DNA of 11,374 nt from Pinguiococcus pyrenoidosus (lineage: Eukaryota > Sar > Pinguiophyceae > Pinguiochrysidales > Pinguiochrysidaceae), in contig JAAMXY010000066.1 in assembly GCA_019677205.1 (NCBI GenBank), positions 235 to 11,608 on the forward strand. Direction: 5' to 3'. The position numbers and the translations under genes are program-made. Below the pieces are notes generated by a model, which had not been told where the DNA came from, searched no databases, and saw only the letters and a program-made list of their open reading frames with translations. Positions within the stretch are counted from its first letter, which is position 1. Every line of letters starts with the position of its first letter. Positions 5,529 to 11,374 of this stretch are shown here, one piece after another.

Positions 5529-8500
5529 ATGGCGCTGCAGGCGTGCCACCGATACGTCATCCAGCGGGTGGACGAAGGCTTCGGCATCCGAGACGAGTCG
5601 GTTGCAGAAGCGCTGGTCCGGCAGCCCGAAGTTCTGCAGAGCATCAATGAGTTCTTTGGCAGAGGGGGGCCTGCCAGGATCTTTCTGGGAATTGTGCGCC
5701 AGCGCCAGACGGCTCCATCCCGCGACCACCGCCGCGACGTCGATGAAGGCGCCTGGACGGTTGGATCCAGCACAGAGCCGGCCGCTTCGTCCCCCGAAGC
5801 TCCCAGTGCCTCTACGCTGAGGCTCATGGTGCTTCGGGATGAAGACACTTGCCGGAAAGGTCGTGTCCTGTACTTCCTGAAGGTGCAGGCAAGGCCTGAC
5901 GAGACGACGCCGGAAATCAATGCTTCGCGATCACCCGGTGGGGAGCTAGTGTTCGGGATCCTGGAGGAGCCACTGCACTCGTTCGAGGCGCTGCTTCGAA
6001 CTACCTACGCGCCGATGCTTCTGGCGATGTCCAGGTCCTCTTGGGGTCACGCCGCCGAGGAGAGCAAGAATGAGTTCTCGGTTCGCCTCCGCCAGGTCAT
6101 GCAAAGACTGCACGACGCTTCGGAGAACCTCAGTGGAGGCCTTGTCTTCCGAAAGCCGAGCAAACCCTGCGAAGATATGGGCGAGGAAGCCATGAACTCT
6201 GTCGAAGCGATCATGAGTTGCAGAGATCTGCTTCGGGAATGGATCCAAACCATTCACGAGTATCTCGACAGGAGCAGGCAGAGCGGATGGGAGTCCTCAG
6301 AGAGCGGGCCGGGCGGTGAGATCGAGTATTGGAAACGGCGCGTACGGCACATGACGGGCGTCATGGAACACGTCAAGAGCCGACAAGCTATGAACGTCGT
6401 CAACGTGCTTTCGAGCGTCACGAGGCAACCTGAAGATCGGCTGATTGGCTCTCAACAGATTGCCTTTGTCCTCCAGCAGTGGCAAGAGCTCGACGCGTCC
6501 ATCAACGAAGCGACCAGCGAAGCAAGAGACAGCGTGAAGTACCTCTCCACGCTCGAACGCTTCGTCCCGCCTCTCTGCAGCGGAGATCCCGACGCGATTC
6601 GCGAGATCGTTCCCGCGCTCTTCAACGCATTGAAGATGATGTACGGCCTTGCACGGCACTATGGAAGCAAGCAGCACATGACAAGGCTGTTGATGAGCAT
6701 CACCAACGAGCTCGTTCGCAGCTGCAGATTGGCCATCAACGGCCAGGAGCCGCCGGCTGCGATCTGGGACAAGGACATTCCGAAGCTCTTGAGGACCTTC
6801 GAAGGCTGCCTGCTGCTGAACGAGACGTATCAAGAGCAGTATCGAGCCACGAAGGAGAGGCTACTAGCAACTCCGACGGAGAAGCAATTCGACTTTCGGG
6901 AGTCACGGATCTTCGGCAAGCTCGATCTCTTCTGCCGTCGAGTGCTGAAGCTGCTGGACCTCTTCTCGATCGTCCATCAATTCCACGTGCTGCGAGAACA
7001 CAGCTTGGAGGGCATTGGCTCCTTGCTGAGGAGCTTCTCACGCACCCTCTCTCATCTGCGAGCGCGGCGCCATGACTTGCTGGACTTCGAGGACGACCGC
7101 TTCGATCGAGACTTTGCGGACTTCGCCCAGCATATTGAAGCACTCGAAGGCTCACTTCAGGGCTTCATCAATCAGTCTTTTGAGGTGCCGACCTCCATCG
7201 ACCAGAGCCTGGGCTTGTTGCACAAGTTTCAGAGCATCTTGTTCCGCGAGTCGTTGCGCGCGGACCTGGATTCGAAGCGCGGCCTGATCTTCCAAACCTA
7301 CAGCTACGAGTTGGCGGCGGTCCAGGACACCTATGAGAAGTACAAGCACTGTCCCCCGACGCTACGAAACGTCCCACCGGTGGCTGGCAGTATTCTATGG
7401 GCGCGGCAGCTGCTGCGGCGCATCGAAGAGCCGATGCAAAAGTTCCTCGGAAGCGACCGCGTGGTTCAAGCGAAGGAGAGTCGGCGAATCGTCCGGGAGT
7501 ACAACCGAATGGCCAAGACGCTGGTCACCTTCGAGACGCTCTGGTACGATGCGTGGAGCCAGTCAATCGGCGTAGCAAAGGCTGGGCTGCAGGCGACGCT
7601 CATCATCCGCCATCCCGACACTGGCGAGCTGTACGTAAACTTCGATCCGCAGATCCTGCAATTGATTCGCGAGGCGAAGTGCCTCATGCGACTCGGCATT
7701 GCGGTGCCCGAGGACGCCAAGCTGATCATGCTGCAGGAGGAGCGCTTCAAGGGGTATCGTGACACTCTTAAGGAATGCCTCTCCAAATACGCCGGCTTTA
7801 CCAACTTGATCGCCCCGTTCTTGAAGACGCTGCTCAGTCCCGTCGTCCGGCATCTGGAGTTGAGCCTCCGCCCGGGAATGGTGACGCTGACGTGGACGTC
7901 GATGAACATCGAAGCCTACTGCGATGGGATCCAAGCCGAGTTGGCGCATTTTCGCGACTTGGTGGCAAAGCTTCACGACGTGGTGGAGAACCGCATCGAG
8001 AAGAGCCTCAAGGCCTTGAGCAAGACAATCCTCGTGGACCTTTCGGAGGAGCGCACGATGACGCTCGATGGCTTTGTGGCGCTTCAGGAGGCGGCCGTTC
8101 ATCGCGCGACCGCCATCATGAAAATGAAGAACGACCAGATAGAAGCGGCGGTGGGAGACTTGGTGGCCCTCCTAAAATCCTTCGAGCTTCACCCGTCGAT
8201 CGGCGCATTGAGCGCAGGCGAGATAGATAGGCTTTTCCGCCACTATCAACATCTCACGTACCAGGCCGTGTTGTGCGCCACCAAGACGTCGCTGAACATG
8301 ATCAAGCGTCGGGTCTACGCCGTTGGCAAGGGGAGCATCCTCTTCCTCCAGCGCCCGTTCTTCCTGGTCGATGTGCAGTTGTCCGTCCCGTCGGTGACGC
8401 TCTCACCCAGTCTGGAAGACGTCCAGAGAGCCATCAATCGCGCCGCGACGGCGGTGCTCTCGTGCGCCAAAGAGATGAGGCAGTGGCCTCCCCAGAAGCA

Positions 8501-11306
8501 CAGCCTGTTCCAGTGGCTGGGCTGCGACTTGGAAGTGATCAAGGTGGTCCTACTGCTCACTGGCGCGCTTCACGGGAGCAGGACGCAGGTGCACGCCCAT
8601 CTCAAGAGCTTCACAAAGTACGACTGGCTCTGGAAGCGGGACAAAGAGATCGACTACGCCGTCTTTGAGCGAAAGAATCCCGGCATCGCAGAAGTCGAGG
8701 CTCGCCTCCAGCGCTTCGTAAGAGTTGAGGAGGAGATCGAGAGCATCCCTCCCGTACACAACATCGGCGTCCTGAGCCTCAACACGTCCAATCTCAAGAT
8801 GCAGCTCCGCGCGGAGTCGCAGAGTTGGAAAGTTACCTTCAGCAGCCATGTGCATGTACAAGCGAAGCACAGTATGCTGGGTCTCTTGGAGTACATGTCC
8901 CGAGCGGGCGCCCAACTGCGGCGGGGTCTTGACTCACTAGAGGCGTTGCGGCATGTCATGGGTGTCCTGAAGGAGATTCGAGAGAGAGAGAGTCGCATCG
9001 AGATGGAGATAGCGCCGGTGGATCACATGTACGACATGTTGCGGCAATACCTACCAGACGGCCACGTGGACAAGGAGGAACTTGACCAGCTGAGTCTCCT
9101 GCGCCCCACGTGGCGCAAGCTAGACGAGGAGGCTGAAGTCGTGGCCGACGACTTAAGGACCGTCCAGGACGTCTTCAAGCGCCAGCTCCTAAGAGATGTC
9201 CGGAGTCTCTCTGCAGACGTGCAGCGCTTCCGTGTTGCTTTTGAGCAGAACGATCCGTCCACCACGGACGCTGAGCCGCTCGACGCGTTGACGAGACTGC
9301 GGCGCTGGCGGGAGGAGTTGGAAATCCTTGGGCGAAAGGCACAAGCCAACGCCGTCGGCGAAGAGCTCTTCGCCCTGAGGCCGACGCAATACCCAGAGCT
9401 TCTGCGCATGAAGCAGGGTGTGGCGATGTTGGACCAGCTATACACGCTGCACCTGGATGCGCTTGAGACGACACAAAGGCTTCGCAGCCTTCGGTGGGCG
9501 GACGTGGGCGCTGAGTTGCCAGTGATCGTCGCGGAACTAAACGATCTCGACGCGCAGCGCAGAAGGCTGCCTCGTCCAGTTCGGGAGAAACGTGCCTATG
9601 AAGCATTCAGTACCAGCAGCACTGCATTGGAAAGCGTTGTTCCGCTCCTCCAAAGCTTATCCAAGCCTTCCATTAAGCCCAGGCACTGGAAAGAAGTAGC
9701 GCGGCTTGCCAAAGCACCTGTGCCTTATGACCACGAGAAGTTCACTGTGTCGGACGTTCTTGACTCCGGCGTCCTCGACTTCAAAAAGGAGGTGCTGCAG
9801 ATCTGCGGCGGCGCCGATGAGCAGCTTCAGATCGAGTGGGAGCTCCGAGGCATCAAGGAAGACTGGGCCGAACGAGTCCTGGGCACGAAGCTGTGGAAGG
9901 GCAGGGGCGTCCACGTGCTTGCCGATGTTTCGGAGTGTCTTGAGGGGCTGGAGGAGACACAGCTGCAGCTGCGATCCATCCTGTCGAGAGAGCACGTGGC
10001 TCCTTTCCAAGAGACTGCGCAGGCAAAGCTTATGGAGCTGAGTCACGCGGCGGATACACTGAAACGCTGGGTGAAAGTCCAAGGGCTCTGGACGACGTTG
10101 GAGCACGTGTTCGTGGACGAAGACGCCGTGAAGGATTGGAAGGTGGACCTGAAGAGGTTCCGAAACGCCAACCGGGACTGGCAAAATCTGATGGCGAGAG
10201 CGGCGGAGCAAAAGTACGTCTTGTCCTGCTGCGCCAACGAACTCCTAGTAAGCACGCTACCGGTGCTACGCGCTGAGCTTGAGAAGTGCCGCAAGTCGCT
10301 CGGTGGCTACCTGGAGCAGAAACGCCGCGCATTTCCGCGCCTCTACTTTGTGCCGGACTCCTTTGTGTTGCGGATGATGTCCAAAGGGGCAGATCTGCGA
10401 CAGATGCGGCCCAGTTACAGGGCAGTCTTTCCCTCGATTAGCTGCGTCGCATACGATCGCGACGGCGATCGCAGGATCCTCGCGGTTGAGAATGAGCAGT
10501 GGGGCGACGCAGAGCGGATGGCGCTTCGTCAACCCGTGATGACGGCGGGAAGCATCGAAGACTGGCTTGGGAACTTGGAGAAAGAGGTAAAAGCGACCGT
10601 GAGATCCCTCTGTTGGCAGACAGCGGCGTCATTTCAAACGTCAGCACTCCGGGAATTCGTGGACCGTAGCACCGCACAGATCGCTGCAGTAGGAATTCAG
10701 CTGGACTGGACATGGAGAACTGAAGAGGCGCTTGTCGAGGGTCGTTCCAGGAAGAGTGCAATGGCCGAGACGTCCAGGTATCATTCGTCCGTCCTGGAGC
10801 AACTCTCATCGTGGTGCTTGGAGGACTTGGGAACGGCAATGCAGCGCCAGAAGGTCGAGGCGCTGGTCACGATTCAGGTCCATCAGTGTGACGCATTTCA
10901 CCGGATGCTCGTGCGCTGTGAAGAGCGCAAAGTCCACGACGCCACCGACTTCAGCTGGACGAAGCAGCGGCGCCTCTACTGGCGCGGCGGTGACGAAGGC
11001 ACACTGGTTGTCTCCATCTGCGACGTGGACTTCCGCTACGCGAACGAATTCATCGGGTGCCAGGAACGTCTCGTGATCACACCCGTCACCGAGAGATGCT
11101 TTGTGGCCTTGAGTCAAGCGCTGTGCCTCCACTTGGGCGGTGCGATCGCTGGACCGGCTGGCTGTGGAAAGACGGAGACTATCAGGGAGATGGGGCGCAG
11201 CATCGGCGCACTCGTTCATGTGCTGAGCTGCTCGGAACAGCAACACCACGGCGACGTCACCAAGGTGCTCAAGGGGCTGTGCCAGGCCGGAGTCTGGGGG
11301 TGGTAC
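5529..11306 (+). CDS. DNAH5/8-like: Axonemal outer-arm dynein heavy chain, gamma/DNAH5/DNAH8 class (N-terminal 1,926 residues)
   Basis: One open frame of 5,778 nt encodes the tail, linker and start of the motor of a dynein heavy chain, the ATP-driven microtubule motor of ciliary outer arms. The tail (DHC_N1 type) runs about 260-840, with EIEYWKRR (264-271), VAGSILWARQLLRRIEEP (617-634) and VTLTWTSMNI (785-794). The linker (DHC_N2 type) covers about 1265-1760 with GEELFALRPTQYP (1277-1289), LKRWVKVQGLW (1511-1521) and KSLGGYLEQKR. EALVTIQVHQ (1777-1786) and the order of motifs are typical of the DNAH5/DNAH8/Chlamydomonas gamma class. AAA1 starts near 1847 with RLVITPVTERC, then Walker A GPAGCGKT (1875-1882). 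The exon ends at GVWGWY (1921-1926), where a DEFN-type Walker B should follow in the next exon. ATG 5529 is the first Met after an in-frame TAG (5415) and has G at -3 and +4. The rest of the motor (AAA1 end to AAA6, stalk) lies beyond the window. Confidence 0.95.
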
Positions 11307-11374
11307 GTAGCAAAGCAAGGGGTGCCGTGGTTTTCGACACGACTATGTGAATCTCAGCACGGTTTCCTATCCCA
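11307..11374 (+). other. Probable first intron of the dynein gene (runs off the window)
   Basis: Donor GGTAC|GTAGCA follows GVWGWY. The frame stays open to the window end, but the translation from 11307 has no resemblance to the expected DEFNRI motif, which is nearly invariant at this point in dynein AAA1. A phase-0 intron placed exactly before the missing Asp-Glu codons explains this. Confidence 0.65.

Noticed and set aside
6297-6833. Minus-strand open frame of 178 codons, and similar ones at 9657-10211 and 10806-11318
   Set aside because: Antisense shadows of the dynein heavy chain, which is recognisable along its full length on the plus strand.
5529-11374. Dynein gene as a truncated pseudogene
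   Set aside because: Over 1,900 codons without a stop and with ordered tail, linker and AAA1 motifs; loss of motif match after 11306 is explained by a splice donor at the window edge.

Overview
This is nuclear DNA from a flagellated eukaryote, most likely a protist. It carries five protein-coding genes. Three of them can be modelled with short canonical GT-AG introns (about 67-237 nt), and the fifth starts a giant axonemal dynein heavy chain. GC-rich coding sequence alternates with AT-rich or repetitive spacers. Nothing in the window points to bacteria, an organelle or a virus. The lineage cannot be fixed from the sequence: alveolate, stramenopile or another compact algal/protist genome would all fit. 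The donors seen are all GT, so nothing here shows the non-GT donors known from dinoflagellates.

Layout from left to right: (1) 1-288, three tandem copies of a 96-bp unit, each containing a near-perfect 50-nt hairpin; the array probably continues beyond the left edge. (2) About 290-450, AT-rich spacer, then more spacer to 759. (3) 760-1875 (+), a type II membrane glycosyltransferase with a GT-A DxD motif. (4) 1960-2610 (-), a two-exon gene for a 184-residue protein of unknown function that looks well formed. (5) 3069 to about 3697 or beyond (+), a multi-exon gene for a small single-pass membrane protein with signal peptide; its 3' end is not resolved. (6) 3936-5020 (-), a two-exon gene for a 334-residue six-repeat kelch protein. 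(7) 5529 to the right edge (+), the first 1,926 codons of an outer-arm (gamma/DNAH5/DNAH8 class) dynein heavy chain, uninterrupted until a probable intron at 11307 that splits AAA1.

The five genes alternate strictly in strand (+ - + - +). This makes two convergent pairs with close 3' ends and two divergent pairs that share short 5' regions (2611-3068 and 5021-5528). The kelch and dynein genes are one divergent pair; their shared region holds a CCAAT box inside a 14-bp palindrome, a TATA-like AT-rich stretch, and a perfect 19-bp tandem duplication next to the kelch start. Co-regulation is a reasonable inference but is not shown. No RNA gene, CRISPR array or intact mobile element was seen.
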